Positions 12,795 through 26,199 of a stretch of DNA of 64,000 bases are shown here, in pieces. The position numbers and the translations under genes are program-made. Origin of the DNA: Linyphia triangularis (lineage: Eukaryota; Arthropoda; Arachnida; Araneae; Linyphiidae). The notes under the pieces were generated by a model. That model saw only the letters and a program-made list of their open reading frames with translations. It had not been told where the DNA came from and made no database searches. Location: positions 22,793,688 to 22,857,687 of the forward strand of contig OZ021732.1 of assembly GCA_963978545.1 (NCBI GenBank), given 5' to 3'. Each line of letters begins with the position of its first letter. Position 1 is the first letter of the stretch.

Positions 12795-14138
12795 ATATTC
12801 CATTTTGGAATGTTTTCTTTCAACTAACAGGATGCCATCCTAAGTTGTGAAGAAAAATACTTGAATTTATTTTTCAAGTTATCAAGACAATTTTTAGAAA
12901 ATTCCAGGCAAATAATTATGCGGAAAAAAACCCATCAATATTCTTTGAGATTTAAAAGCCAATTAAAGAACGCACAGGTAAACATTAATGTTTCTAATCA
13001 TTGAACAAAATTTTTTATTGATTCTTCTGGAAAAGAATCAAAAGTTATCCAGAAATGTAATGAAACGTGATAAACCGTAATAAAAAAAAATTCCTGACTA
13101 TTCGGGAAAATAAAACATAAATCTTAATTCCAGGATAGTCAGGAAATTTTATTTTTCTTTAATTTATATATTCCCTGACAAGGTCCGGACTTAAGAAGTC
13201 ATTAAATTTTCTCTGACAATTCCACGTTTTCAATATTTTACAGGCGTGGCAAAGTACTAGCTCGATAATTTCACTTAATACAGGGTAGCCACAGAATTTG
13301 AGGAGCAAACTTCCCTAACATTTCCCAGATTTCCAGAAAACTCTCTTAAAAATTCCCTGATATGCATATCTGCGTACATTATCGTTAAAAAAAATGAGAA
13401 AGATACTAATGGCAATTTAAAAATACATAAATTTAATAAGTAAATATAATTCTAAATAGTCGACGTATAACACCAAAACCACCGACGGTGGTATAACACC
13501 ACCGACGTATTGCACCAAAATATAAATTTACGCTAAAAAGCAAAACAAGCATCTTTAGAGCATGAAAAAGAATGGAAAACATTCCTCAAAAATACAAAAT
13601 TCTCATTAAACAATTCCCAAACTACACTCATACTTACTAACTTCAAGGAAAAACAAAGCTAATACTTTTTTTTTTTAATTTTAAAAATGACACAGATAAA
13701 ACAAGTTATTTTCGTTAATATATGTCATAGGTTGTATCCTGTTCATAACATAAATTTGAAAACACTGTCCTAAATATTTACTAAACTTGGGCATGCATGA
13801 GCATGAAAACTTAAATAATTGCTATTCGGTCACAAATTTTTCTAAGTGCATATCTTTCATGAAATATGATGTCTTTTGGATTTATTAGTTGACAAAAAAT
13901 AAACAACATATATTGTACAAAAGAAAAGGCCTGAAATTAACAGCTTCTAATAAAATTAACTACTCATGCATAGAAATAAAATTTTATGCACTAACAACAT
14001 TATCTTAAACCACAGAACTACATATTAGATGAGGCAAAAAATCGTTTTCATAAAACACGACAAACACAAGGTTCAATACTTTTTTGGCAGAAAAAGAAAA
14101 AAAAAAAATGCAAGGACTTTTTGAAAAAGAAATCCATG

Positions 14139-14376
14139 ACCCTTTACCTAAATGTTTGCAGCAGCGCATTCAGATTTATTTTTTTCTTTATTCGATTTAT
14201 ATTAAAAATATAAATTAAAAATTAAATTCACACATCACTTTCAGTAAATCGTGTTTAATAAAATGTCAAAATGAAAATATATATATAAAAAAAACAAGTA
14301 CGAGATCTAAATTTTCTCACTAATGGATGCCTATAGATTTGTTACACATCTGTAACATAGCACTGTAAAGGGTTAA
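14139..14376. repeat. piggyBac-like termini (CCCTTTACnG…) inside the larger element
   Basis: The segment is bounded by CCCTTTACCTAAATG on the left and, inverted on the right, CCCTTTACAGTGCTATG directly followed by TTAA (14370-14374). The same CCCTTTACAGCGCTATG next to TTAA appears in the inverted copy at 19.02 kb. This may be a piggyBac MITE that inserted into an ancestor of the surrounding element, since both copies carry it. Confidence 0.35.
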
Positions 14377-14379
14377 TAA

Positions 14380-14752
14380 AAACGAAAAAATCTGATGGGA
14401 ATCAATTTTAAATATTAAGGAATTTAAGGTTCTAATGTATTCTGTTGACAAAAAGCACAATACAAAAAAGGAAAATAATCATGTCCGTAAACCATGCACT
14501 CATTTTGAAGTTGAATGATTTTTTTTTAACACTAAGGCTGCAGGCGGCCGTGCTTCTAAGTTATAGGATAACTAAAAACCTAACATACATAATTAGATTT
14601 CTAATATATTTATTTTGTTGACAAAAAACGCAAGGCAAAAAGAAAAATAATCATGTCTGTAAAGGATGCATTTAGATTGAAGTTTCGGTGATTTTTTTTA
14701 ACAATAACGCGCCGGCACCCGCGATTCTAAGTCAGAGGATAACCAAAAATCT
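14380..14752. repeat. 172-bp tandem pair inside the transposon
   Basis: Two successive units share the order GTTGACAAAAA…AATAATCATGT…TTTTTTAAC…AGGATAAC. AATAATCATGTC occurs at 14474 and 14646. The inverted copy at 18.69-19.0 kb has the same doubled structure, so the duplication predates the split of the copies. Confidence 0.7.
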
Positions 14753-15116
14753 AACAGAAATAGTATGCAAATAATTGTTCCAGGCATAACAATGATCCCA
14801 GATAGTGAAAAAATAAAAAGCGGAACATCAACAGGCGGGAGGGAGGGGATTGGCCGGATCAGCCTAGCTGCTGAGAATAGAAAAAGGTCGGAACTAACCA
14901 GATATTGAGGGACTTTTACAAAAGCACATGAATTTTTTTTTTTTTTTTTTTTTGTTCAATGGCATATGCACCGGGAATGCGAGAAGGGGGGGGGGGGGAA
15001 TAAAAATTCCCTGATTAAGGAGTAATTTTATGAAATCCCCTGACATTTCCCTGATTTTTCCAGAAAAGTGGAATTTCCTGACATTTCCCTGAATTCCAGA
15101 TTCTCCAACTACCCTA

Positions 15117-17745
15117 TAATATTTTCTAACAAGATTTAAACATGGTACAGCTCTCATGCAGAAAGAGCTGAACTTCAAAGCGAAAGTGATAAAACCAGAA
15201 AATAAATCCAGTTTTCTGATTTTTTTTAATTCAGTTTCTTACTTAAAATTACCGTTAAAAAAACTTAAATTGGTGTTTCCGCTCAACTATAATCATGCCT
15301 GGAGTATGATATATATTCATAATGCCTATTTGATAAATCCCAGTAACATGCGATTAAAAATCTAATATACAATGGATTTTTTTTTTTAATTACAACTTTC
15401 AATAATTAGCAAGGGATAAATGGGTATCTAAATAAAATTTTAAAAAATAGCATTTTAGACTTTTCTCCAGAATTGATATCGTAAAAAATTTCTTAAAACA
15501 ACTTTTAAAGGTATTTCTTATAGACACTTTCTCTAATCTTATGAAAACGGAACTTCTTTGCTATACTTCCGTTTTCCCAGACGATTCTGACGTACCAATT
15601 CTGCATTTTCTTTTCTTAAGTCATTCTGACTGTTTTAAGTTTACATTGGATTCTGGCCATCTGGCCCAAACAGTGGGTAAGAATAGTTAAGCAAGGACAA
15701 AATGTGCGTCAGTATCGTATCATTCAAATAAGTAAAATTATATTGTTATAGCTCGAATTATTATACACTATGTAGGTATATCTTAATAGAAAAGGTAACA
15801 AACATCCAAGGTATCAGTGGTGGATATTTGAAGTTTTTCTCACAAAAATAATACTTCTCGCAATTTTTTTTTTTTTTTTATTAATCAGAAACGTACAGAT
15901 ATTGTGTTATTATGAACATATATTTTATTTGTTTACGACGTTACTCAAAAATAAGATAAATTTTCAAGAGCATAGTGTCGGAAACTCGCACTCTTTGATC
16001 GCTTTTAGTTGTGAAATTTCAACTTAGCTTCTTAAACTTTTTCTCTTTCAAATAATTCGCTTATTCCCACGCGATCAATTTTTGTTAACTATTTTCCTTA
16101 TTTAAGTTTGGAGGAAGTTAATGGCGTTCGTGGACAACTTTTGATATCCATTCTCATATTATATATCTAAACTCAAAGAACTCGTACAGTTTTTCTAAAT
16201 CATAACTTATTTTCAACAATCATTACCATCTTGGATCATTCGACGACAAAATCGAATACAACTAGATGGACATCATTCAAAAATCATCCGGTTTTTAAAC
16301 ATTCCCCCCCCCCTTCTCCCTTTTCTACCAAGATACCGAAATAAAATATACAGATCAAAAAGATATATTAAAAGGGGGGGGGGGGGATACAGCTGTTTCT
16401 TGATATAAACCTGGATACTGCAATAAGGAGAGAAAAAAAAACAGTAATTTTAAATAATGCACGAATCTTGACCTTTTTCCTTTCAACCTACCCTCTGTGA
16501 ACCATACCAATGAACTGGTATCCAAAATCCGTGACAACAGCTATGCAAACACAAAACAATGAGTCAATTCCAGGTGGTCTAACTCCAAAGCATCATGTGT
16601 CGGGGGGAGTAATAGTAATACAAACAAGAAATTCAGTGAACACAGCAAGCGCCTCCCAATCTATTACTTTCAAACAATCATATCAAACAGAAACACTCAC
16701 AGTGAATATATAGAATTGCAGTGCAAACTTTTTTTATAATTTATTAAGTTAGCATTTAGATTAAACTTTAACATTGAAAAATAAACAGAATTTAATTTTT
16801 AATTTCTCTTCAGCTTATAAAAAAAATTATCTTCAAAGAGGGTTTATTTATAGGTCAAAACTTTTGGTTGCAATAATGTAACCCATTAGTCAATAGAAAT
16901 CCACAGTACGACGTATCATTCATTTTGTCAATATTAGTGTGAGATTCTTTTCACAAATGCGTCTGTGTTAGTCAATTACCTTGCTTTTATTACTCTGATC
17001 TCAATTAACTTTGTTACTACCTATATTTTTCTTACTTAAATTAAAGTATAGATATACAAAGTAGAACAGGTAACAGAAGAAATATAATTAGCATTTTTTA
17101 GTTATAGATCAAAATATTAAAGAAACTTTAACCGCAACAATATTGATGATCCCAAGACACAATAAGTAACAAGTAGTTAAATTCCACTCTAAAATATAAA
17201 TATATATTACGTACTGCGACTTCACTTAAAAAAATGTTTTTCAGTTTTCAAAACAGTCTCACTAATCGAACCACAACGGATGTTTCAAATGTCTATATCA
17301 TGAAAAACCACAATGGATGTTTTGCATAAAAATTTTTGTTTTTCCAAGCAAATAATTAACCCAGATAACTTCACAAAGGAATGCTAATTGTCTCAGTCCT
17401 TAAGTTTACTACAACACATATTGAAAGCATCACAATTACACATGCTGGCCCATATTTTCTAAAACAATAAAATGCAACATATTGAAATTTAAATAATAAT
17501 AATAATAATAAACAGCTATTAACCAACCGCGACAGACAAGACACAGATAGAAAAGTTCCAGATGATTAGACATAACAGCACCAGCATTCAAATAAAGTAA
17601 TTATCTATTTTCAAAAGTTTACGCAGAGGACTCAACTCTGGTTTCCCGATTCAAATGTAGAAGACTCATTGAAGTATGCTGTCATCGGTAGCTCATCATC
17701 CAGTTCGCTGCAGGCAGACATTCAAAACGCACACAACAGAATATA
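15117..17745. other. AT-rich DNA, no gene seen
   Basis: No supported gene. A C-run at about 16303-16313 and a G-run at 16374-16386 lie near each other. A T-run lies near 15867. An (AAT)n tract occurs at 17491-17511. Short frames at 15156-15365 and 16510-16713 show no family resemblance. Confidence 0.5.
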
Positions 17746-17749
17746 ACTA

Positions 17750-18150
17750 CATCCTATCAGAGGACACGAGCACTTGCGGACACTAATTAAAACTCAAATA
17801 GAGAAAACAAGCAATTGATAATTTTTAACAGAAGTAGAGGACACGACTTGGCCACTAATTAACACTCTAACAGAGGACGCTTGCACTTAGTCAAAATTAA
17901 CACTCTAACAGAGGACACTTGCACTTAGTCAAAATTAACACTCAAGCAGAGTAATTTAGTGCAGCAGAACTCAAGCCGAAACTCGTGTATCTTGACATTT
18001 TTTTTTAGCAATAGCAAAGAACACATGCACTTGGTCATCAATTAAAACTCAAGCAGTGGGCATATGCAGTTGGTCATTAATTACTCTAAGACACATGCAA
18101 TTGGACATTAATTAACATTCTAGCATTGGGCACATACAATTTGTCATTAA
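17750..18150. repeat. Degenerate minisatellite, 38-bp core unit
   Basis: AACACTCTAACAGAGGAC occurs at 17861 and 17899, exactly 38 bp apart. Related words (GAGGACAC, TTGCACTTAGTC, ATTAACACTC, CATTAATTA) recur through the interval with increasing divergence outward. It looks like an old minisatellite with a small, recently duplicated core. Confidence 0.65.
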
Positions 18151-18549
18151 CGCTAGAAGGAAATCTTACTTTATAATTGAAATAATATATCCCATTAATA
18201 CAATTTTTAAAATACCCTTTACGTGCATTGTAAATTTTTATATTCATTAACAAAGCGCCGATATTAAAAACATTTCTATCAGTAAAATGTATGACGAACT
18301 AGACATGAAAATATCTAGTCGCCGCTCGCCACAGGTCGATTAAACGGCGTGATGAGGAGACTAAATAAACTAATCAACCGGCCACCTATCGTTTCACCCT
18401 TCCTTTACGATTTTTTTTTTTTTTTTAATTGTTACTGAATGTGCCGAAATTTCCAAATCAATGAAAATTTCCCTTTCCTTTCTGGTAATCCCGTGCGTAT
18501 ACGCCATTAAAATCCATTAATCCACGATATGAAATCCTGAGTTGAGAAG

Positions 18550-19240
18550 GTGGTGACAGAACCGGGATTCAGGAATATCAGAAAAATGTCAATTAATTTC
18601 ATTCTTCTAGCAAAATCAGGGAAATTTGAAATTTGGAGTTTCCCTTCTTGCATCTCCCGTGCAGGTGCGGCCACCGCCTTATCGTTAAAAAAAAATCTCC
18701 CAACTTCAATCAGACTGCGTGAATCATCTGAATCATGATTATTTTTCTTCTTGCCTGACGTTTTTGTTAACAAAATATGTACTAGAACCCTTATTTTATT
18801 TGTATATTATTTCTGTTAAATTTTTAGTTATCCTATAACTTAAAAGCGCGGCCACGGGTAGCCTTACAGTTAAAAAAATTCTCTAACTTCAATCTGACTG
18901 CATCCTTTACAGGCAAGATTATTTTTCTTCTTGTCTTGCGTTTTTTGTCAACAAAATATATTAGAACCCTAAATTCTTTAATATTTTAAATTGATTCTGT
19001 CAGATTTTTTTCGTTTTTATTAACCCTTTACAGCGCTATGTTACAGATGTGCAATAAATCTATAGGCATCCATAAGTGAAAAAGCTTAGCGTACTTTAAT
19101 TGACATTTTATTAAACACAAGTAACTTAGATATGTTTTTATATTTAATACAAATCAAATAAAGAATTAAAACATCCTTTTCCAAAAAAAAAAAAAATCTG
19201 AATGCGCTATTGCATACATTCAGGTAAAAGGTAAAACCCC
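18550..19240 (-). mobile_element. Inverted partial copy of the CAGGGTAG-type element
   Basis: Read on the minus strand, this matches 14.14-15.11 kb. It has the CCCTTTACAG-type block next to TTAA (19020-19240), then two copies of the 172-bp-type unit, then TTTCCCTGATTTT and CTGAATCCCGGTTCTG near the end at 18550. The left half of the element is missing. It forms a pair of inverted homologous segments with the 13.3-15.1 kb copy, separated by about 3.4 kb. Confidence 0.6.
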
Positions 19241-19499
19241 AAATGGCCCTTCCCTGGCTGGGCCATTGGTTTGGGAAAAGAAGAAGAAAAAGAGTGCGAT
19301 GAAGTGGCTAAAAGCTAACTAGAAAGGCTCTAAACTAGAAGTGTCTACCGGCCACTGGCTACTACATGAAAATTACAATTTTCAGGTCTACGGCAAACTA
19401 CGTTTCAAAATTTATTAATTAAAAATGAACGTGAATTTGCGCTTCCACAACATTTTACCATTTATTTATTCTGATTAAAGTAACTTAATTAGTTATTTA

Positions 19500-19740
19500 T
19501 TTTTAAAAATTGGTAACAGAAAAGAGTTTCGACAATGATCGGTTCAATGCCATTTTAACGCGATTAGATAAAGTAAGTTGGCAAGTTGTTTTATTAGTAT
19601 TTCGTAAAAATACATTGGTTATTGAACCAATCTGCCAAGTTTCAGACCGACTGGATGACGGCAAGGGGGTTAATTAGATCTCCGCAGATTCAGCTCCCAA
19701 TCGAAAAACAAACAAACACACAAAAGTGAAGTTAATATAA
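19500..19740 (+). repeat. Dispersed repeat ending in AAACAAACAAACACAC-like tail
   Basis: The words CTGCCAAGTTTCAG and GACTGGATGA…CAAGGGGGTTAA here match the minus strand of 23.84-23.88 kb. The 3' side ends in AAAACAAACAAACACACA, and the 23.64 kb copy ends (minus strand) in a similar CACAAACAAAC tail. A repeated body with a common A/C-rich end suggests a retroposon 3' end, but the family is not identified. Confidence 0.4.
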
Positions 19741-22700
19741 AGGATTTAAAAACATGCCCACTGTTACCGAATGAAGTTACTGAAACCAACATTCACAAAT
19801 CACTTAGAGCCAAAAATAGTCCACAACCTGTGCATCATCCAATTGATGATTGATTGTTTTTATACATAATTTGCACACCTTAGCTTGACCATTGGGACAC
19901 AGACTAACAACTACATTTGTAATCCACTCTCCACCAATCCAACAAATTAAATTGTAAGGAGAAAAGACAATTCATAATACAAATATTTCCTCACAAGAAT
20001 ACACGGTTAGTGTTACACGATAAAATATATGATACTAAAACTAAAAAGAATTCTTTGACATTTTATTTCGAATTGTTTATAATAAAACAACAGAGTCTCA
20101 AATAGTTAAATAAGCATTTAAAAATAAAAGTGTAGTTATAAATAAATTTTACAGACTAAAACGAGCAAACAACTCCCTTCAGCTTGTCGTCAGTTGTGAA
20201 ACAGTTTTTGCTTCGGTTATTTAAGAGCACTCAACAAATACTATTTTTATCCAATAGACACATAAGTCAGTTTTATTTTACTCTACTTTTGAAATAAAAT
20301 GTTACTTTTTTTTATCAGTACAAATATATCTTAACGTTTTCTTAAACAGATACCATTCCTAATTCAAACAAAATGTCTCCAATTTCGTGAAAGCAGGTCG
20401 TAATTTTGAAACTCTATATCAGAATTTGTACAAAATGTGGGTTGTAAATCAAATTTTAGTTGGTCATAAAGTTATTTAATTAGTGTTTCGGATGTTGTAG
20501 AAATTAAAATTCCTTTTAAAATATCGAATTCCAAAGATAGGGATAAAAGTTTAATCTTAAAAAATAATTATCGAATTTGGGTGGAATTTGGATTAAAAAT
20601 AATTATACAATAATTCGAAATAAAATGCTGGCTAATAAGAGCATGCTTCCAAATAAAAATTCAGCACTTGACACAACATTGTCACTCAGATACTTCGACT
20701 ATAACTTAAATATAACAGATTGCTATACAAGACTGTTCAAAGGATAAACTAGTTAAGGTGAGTTGGTACCCTAAAATGGATAAATAAATGATTTTGAGTT
20801 TATTATTGTTATTTAAATTTAAATTTATTGTTATTAAATGTTAATGTTATTGTTGTTAAATGTATGTTAAATTAATTATTATTTATTGTTATCAAAATTT
20901 AAATTCTCCCCTTTAAAAGGATACCTCATTAGTAATAATACCTCAACTAGAAGTATTTTTAATAACTTTTTGAAAATTAAATTGGTAACTATTAAATTAA
21001 GTAAAGTTTTCTTTAGAATGAGTTTTTCTCAAAACTACACTTTTCATTATTCATGTACCTTTTACTCAGAAACTGCACAACCTATCCTCTATCCTCCTAA
21101 CATTTTTACCACATATTCCTTTTACGTATCTGTATATACTGAAGTAAGATTTTGTTGTTATTTTAAGAATATTTTTTGTTTTGGCTTATTTAGGCAAAAA
21201 AAACTTGTGATTAATAACAAATTTGAGTGACTTTCACGAAAATTCATTTAAACAAAAGTAAATGAATTACAATAAAAAGCTAACTTCAATAGAATAAAAA
21301 GTGTGCTAAATGCAGTGAAAAATAATAGGCTTCTATATCAATTACTTTCAGAGAAAAAGGTACATGAAATAAGCCAAATTAACATTACCGGTACAGAGGG
21401 CACCAACTCCCCTTAATGAAAATTAAAAGGTAGTAAAAATAAAATATTAAATATAATTACTATTCTAAAAAAAAATACTAATTTTTAAAAATACCAATTT
21501 GTTCTTTTATATATAACTTCAAACTTTCAGTTCCAAGACATTTAGCTGTTTATAAAAGCAATTTAAAATTCCTCATCGGAGGATAATTACAAGGTACGTC
21601 TTAATCATCAAAAAAAAAATTAAGATTGTAAGCTTTCTCAAACATGTGATCTAATATTTAAAAGTATATGCACAATATTATTATAGAGACTAAATTTTTA
21701 TCTATAGTTAAATGCTCTAGTTTTATCAGTGAATATAATTAAAAAGTTTCAATATCCTCTTCCATCTATCATTAATTTAGCTATATTTCCTCATCGTCCA
21801 AAAAAAGAGGACTGTACACATGAGTGCCTATTAAAAGTTGTGTAAATATTTTTTAAGTTGTATTCAGTTAGGCTTAGATGAACCCAAATTTTGAATGCTA
21901 TAAAAAATATATTAGTTTATGTTAATAATAAAACATGAAAAAAAAAGTCCTTCAATTCCGATAAAAACTTATTGCAACTGAAGCAATTAATCGTTTTGTG
22001 AATTCATCAAATTCGTGCTCATTAAAAAAGTCAGAAAGTAGATCATTATAACTGTAATCAGAAAAGAATCTTAGGAATCCTTTCGCGTAAAATTCGCACA
22101 CTTACGATGAAAAAACAAAAAGGGTCTCACATTATAATTAATCAAACAACAGTTTCGGCAACAATGAAAAACAGGAAAAAACGAAGTCGTCCAAACAAGT
22201 AAAAATTAAAAACAATACGTTAGATTCCAACTTTTTGCTTCGTGACTGTAATCGAATAATTACTATTATGTACGGAGACAAATTAAATATTAAATCAATA
22301 AAACGTGAACTTAATTAAAGCGCATCCTTTTGTTGAAAACACAGTTCCATATTTTTTTTATTTTTTTTTTAAGACAAACGGAAATGAATTCTGAAGAGTA
22401 TGAAGAATGGGCACCATTCTTCCCTCGCTTTGATCAATCCCGCCACTAAAAAGAAAAATATCCACTTAATCCCAACCGTTTGTTTCAAACACACACAAAG
22501 ACGGAAGTTACTGTAGTTTTTATGTCACATATGAACTGTAAACCATGCGGCCTCCGAAATAATAAGCTGTTACCACTGAGGCTGTATAAAATCTGTAGAC
22601 TCAATAAAAAAAAATGATGTTATGGGTAGAAGTTGCCGATTACGTTTCTAAATATCTTCAATTGTCTACCATATGTCTTCGGAATTCAGCCGTTAATTAC

Positions 22701-23630
22701 AAAACACAAGAGGGCCTCAATTTTATAATTATAAATTACCCATAATGTTTTAAAGTTCTTGCTTTCTTATTTTCTTTATAAACAGAAATTACAACAACAA
22801 AAAGGAACGGGTTAATGGGAAAAACTTGTAGTTAAAATTTACTAGCCTCTGCATGTTTACTTATATAGAAAATCATGATAAAAATATTAAAAAGCTTTCA
22901 AATATGTATACAAAGATCAAGTAAATTAAAAACAAAAATTAAGACACAAAATAGTTTCATGGGTTTTTGGAAAACTTTATACCTATAGAACATCGATTAT
23001 TCGAAACAATAGGGTACTGGGTGTATTCGGAAAAATGACTTTTTGGATATCATTTACGAAAAAACATTTTACCAGTATCATAGAAGCAATATGAAACAAA
23101 GAAACAGGTATATTAAACACTAAACTGAATATATTTTGTATCACACGTTTTATAAATAACCTTGTTTAAAGTAATACTACATTGAAAGCAGCCCTAAAGT
23201 TTAAAAAAAGAAGTCAAAAATTTTGAATTTGTCAACTGGAACGGTTTCGGTTGATCGGTATTCGTGTGTTTTACTGTAATATTTAGAACAGAAATATCTG
23301 CCTGTAAAATCTCTGTTTTTAAGAAAAATATATCTTCCTGCATTGCGATAGTTTATTTTTATTTCTGAACATCTTGTGTACTTCCTGAACTTCCGAATCA
23401 TAACTTGACATTCATAATGTTTCTTCAGCTGAATCTCACTCAAACACAGCTGTAAGATATTTACATAAGGCACAGAAGTTCGTTACTTTGATTTACATGC
23501 ACACATGCAAAATTCCGACTTGTTCCCCTCAGGCGAAAAAATGTCTTAAATTCCTCACTACATTCATTTCGGTGAGCAGTAACTTCTCAACATAATGATG
23601 CACACTTAACTCTTTTTAAATCCTTTGTAT
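19741..23630. other. AT-rich DNA, no gene seen
   Basis: No supported gene or transposon ends. The 114-codon frame at 20886-21230 (+) is low-complexity F/Y/S/N-rich and lies in sequence of 75-80% A+T, so it is probably chance. A TTTAAATTTAAATTT palindromic patch lies near 20812. Confidence 0.5.
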
Positions 23631-23634
23631 TAAC

Positions 23635-23965
23635 TTCAAGTTTGTTTGTGTGTTTATTTGTGGCGGGAAGGCTTAATTAAACCACAAGCCGTTTCCAATC
23701 GAGCTGAAACTGCTTTTCAACAAATAGATTCGTTGTCGATAATAATGCATTCCATCAAGTCTGGTGTCACTAGAAGATCGCTTTTACAAACGCTTCCATT
23801 TCTTCTTTGGTGGACTCTAATCTATGGGTGGACTTAACCCCCTTGTCATCATCCAGTCGAACTGAAACTTGGCAGATAGACGCGTTGTCGATGACATCGG
23901 AATTGATGGCAATGGTGAAACACTGAGTCGACATGAGCTCAAAATCACTTAAAAAAAATTGCAAT
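23635..23965 (-). repeat. Second copy of the dispersed repeat, with internal duplication
   Basis: On the plus strand CCAATCGAGCTGAAACT…GTTGTCGATAA (about 23695-23742) is followed by a similar CCAGTCGAACTGAAACT…GTTGTCGATGA (about 23853-23898). The unit is therefore internally duplicated. It shares its CAAGGGGGTTAA-side block with 19.62-19.67 kb in opposite orientation. The 64-codon minus frame across it (23770-23964) follows the repeat and is not treated as a gene. Confidence 0.45.
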
Positions 23966-24985
23966 TGAACATAATAGTAGACAATGCATATGAAGAATTT
24001 ATATTATAAACTTAAGTTTCATGGGTTAATTTTTATGTAATTTTTCGACGCTGGTATACTGATTGGAGAAGAAAATATTACCTAAGAGTTTGTTATAGAA
24101 TAAAATAGAAAATGTAAGTCAACTTTATTTTTTATCTATTACATGTTTTTATAAAAGTAGTTTATTTTGCTAACAAATGCTTTGTATCTTTTGACACGTT
24201 GACGCCCAACTATTGACAAAAGCATAATTTTTATATTAAATTAATTTTAAAAATAACATAACTTATTTTTAATTAATTCGTTACAACCTGGATGTACCGT
24301 TGTATAGTCGAATTCTGTGTTTTCAAATTAAAAAAATATATACATAAAAAAAACTTTAAAAAAAAAAAAAAAAAAAAATACCTCAACAATAAACAAAGAT
24401 TTTTACCAAAAACAATTTTGCTACTTGAAAGTATAGCAAAGAAAAACAAACAATAAATCGTAGAACCATCTCTACAATATCGCTCTCTTAATTTGTGCTC
24501 TCCGCTGGCCTGTACATAAATGAAGGTATAAATATCTAGATTCTAATGATCATAATTATTTACCAAAATATATTCTCAGAGACGAAGAAAAAAAAGTAGA
24601 ACCAGTAATTATAATCAATTAATAAATTCAATAAGAAATTTTAGCTTATTCGTATAGATAAAATCTCTTCACAAAATGAGTAATTGAATTTTATTTACTC
24701 TATATTTAATAAAAATAACCGTTCAAAAACAGCTTGACGCACTTTAAAAAGAAAGAAGTTATTGTGAGGTCTCTTATTGTCATCACATAACATCTGCTTA
24801 AAAATAAAGATTATAAATCTAACGAACCTCAGGACGTAACATTCTTCAAGACATGGACTGCCAAAAAAAAAATCCCAACTGTAATATTTTTATACCAAAA
24901 AAACTTTCTAATAACCGCCTAATCTGATGCGTACAACTATATATTTTACATGTACTGCAGATACAACATATCATCTGATTTTCTC
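23966..24985. other. AT-rich DNA, no gene seen
   Basis: Only A/T-rich sequence and a poly-A tract near 24358-24379 are visible. Confidence 0.5.
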
Positions 24986-24987
24986 AA

Positions 24988-25222
24988 TAGTGTTCCAAAA
25001 AAGTTACTTCATTTTTTTTTTTTTTTTTTTTTTTTTTTAATGAACCATTTTATGTACAGTTACTCATATGGATTTGAAATTACTAAGTGTGTTTATTGAA
25101 TAGTCATTGAAATTGTATAAACTCCCAAATAAACATTCAAGTAATTTCGATACTCGGCGAGTATATTTCTTTTTCGATGTATTCATTTTTTAAAAATAGT
25201 AGTCACTTTTTGGGACACCCTG
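24988..25222. mobile_element. Probable Tc1/mariner-type MITE
   Basis: The left end GTGTTCCAAAAAAGTTACT follows TA at 24988-24989. The right end, inverted, reads GGGTGTCCCAAAAAGTGACT, ending at 25220. Terminal repeats of the GGGTGTCCCAAAA type next to TA are typical of mariner-like MITEs. The right flank is TG rather than TA, which may be a mutation. A poly-T tract sits just inside the left end. There is no coding capacity. Confidence 0.45.
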
Positions 25223-25499
25223 TGGAAGTACATGTTTTTCTAAACGTTACGCAACAGTTCGGCGGGATGATGTCACTATCTTGAGTCACTCTTCTGTTAG
25301 GTGTAGGTCAAAAACTGTCACGTAATTTAACTATGAAAAAACCACTCCAATGCAGTTGTGCAGTGTAAATAAAAAAAAAGTGTGGAACATACCACGAAAT
25401 TTCAAAATTCAATCGGACATCCCTATCGTTTGAGATTGAATTTTGACACTAATAAAAAAAAACTAGTACACCGTTCCTTTTCCCTTTCTACATGCATTT

Positions 25500-25965
25500 A
25501 AAATCAAATATTAAAATTGACGACGGGTCCGGATTCTAACCAAAAACGAGTTATTTATTTTTTGGGTCGTTACACTCACAACCAGCAACAGTTCCGAGCT
25601 ACTTTTCTTCCACGAACGACAGGATTTCGCCAAACACTTCACATCTGATGGACAGAGATTCATTCCAACTAATTACGCGCCAAATTGAACACACTTGGGC
25701 TAATGCCGTCCGGAAAGGGAAAATGGTTCTCTCACTGTTTTTAAATAAAAACCAGTTACACTATAAGAAAGGGTTAGGCCAAGGCCAATTGGTTGCTGGT
25801 TCTATTCGGTTCTTTGTTGTCTGTTAATGCGTAGGAACACAATGCCAATGGAAAAACGACGTCGCAGAGAAAGGCACGGGCTCGTTAAAGTACTTCTTGC
25901 CGGTTGAGTCTGTCACGAGTCATACAGTGGTGGATCGAGCCGGAGGCCACGGGGGGACAACTTAA
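25500..25965. promoter_or_regulatory. CpG-richer block, possible promoter or unmethylated region
   Basis: This stretch has many more CpGs and a higher G+C than its flanks. It includes ATTGG/CCAAT words (25788-25798) and CAGTGGTGGATCGAG at 25926, which resembles a hAT transposon end. It could be the 5' region of a transcript on either strand. No start codon with a long frame follows. The call is weak. Confidence 0.25.
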
Positions 25966-26199
25966 CTTCCCGAGATGTTTCTAACATACACTATCTAATA
26001 GAAACATTAAAAAAAATCCATCTAACATTGCATTCTGTTATGAAATTCTTTCTTCCAATACATTATTCAATATGGGTGTTAATCTTGCGCTCTTTACGAA
26101 TTTTCCTTCTGGAATTGATCCCAACCACACCCAAGACCGCCGGCGGGATTACTTGAAAGCGGGTGCAGATCCCATTCCAATTAGAGCAAGCCTTAATTT

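Larger units (their letters stand above)
13281..15116 (+). mobile_element. DNA transposon with CAGGGTAG-type ends, non-autonomous
   Basis: The left end reads CAGGGTAGCCACAGAATTTG. The right end, read inward on the minus strand, is AGGGTAGTTGGAGAATCTGG, so the termini are imperfect inverted repeats of about 16-20 bp. Both ends continue into CCCTGA/TTTCCC-rich subterminal sequence. The body contains two copies of a 172-bp unit (markers at 14474 and 14646), T/A homopolymers and a G-run near 14987. No transposase remains. A clear target duplication is not visible (acttaata versus taatattt). The superfamily is not assigned. A second, inverted partial copy lies at 18.55-19.24 kb. Confidence 0.55.

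Noticed and set aside
20886..21230. 114-codon plus-strand frame
   Set aside because: Its composition (F, S, Y, N, K) is what AT-rich DNA gives by chance; no domain, no conserved start context.
23770..23964. Minus-strand 64-codon frame with protein-like composition
   Set aside because: It coincides with a dispersed, internally duplicated repeat also found at 19.6 kb, so it is treated as repeat sequence.
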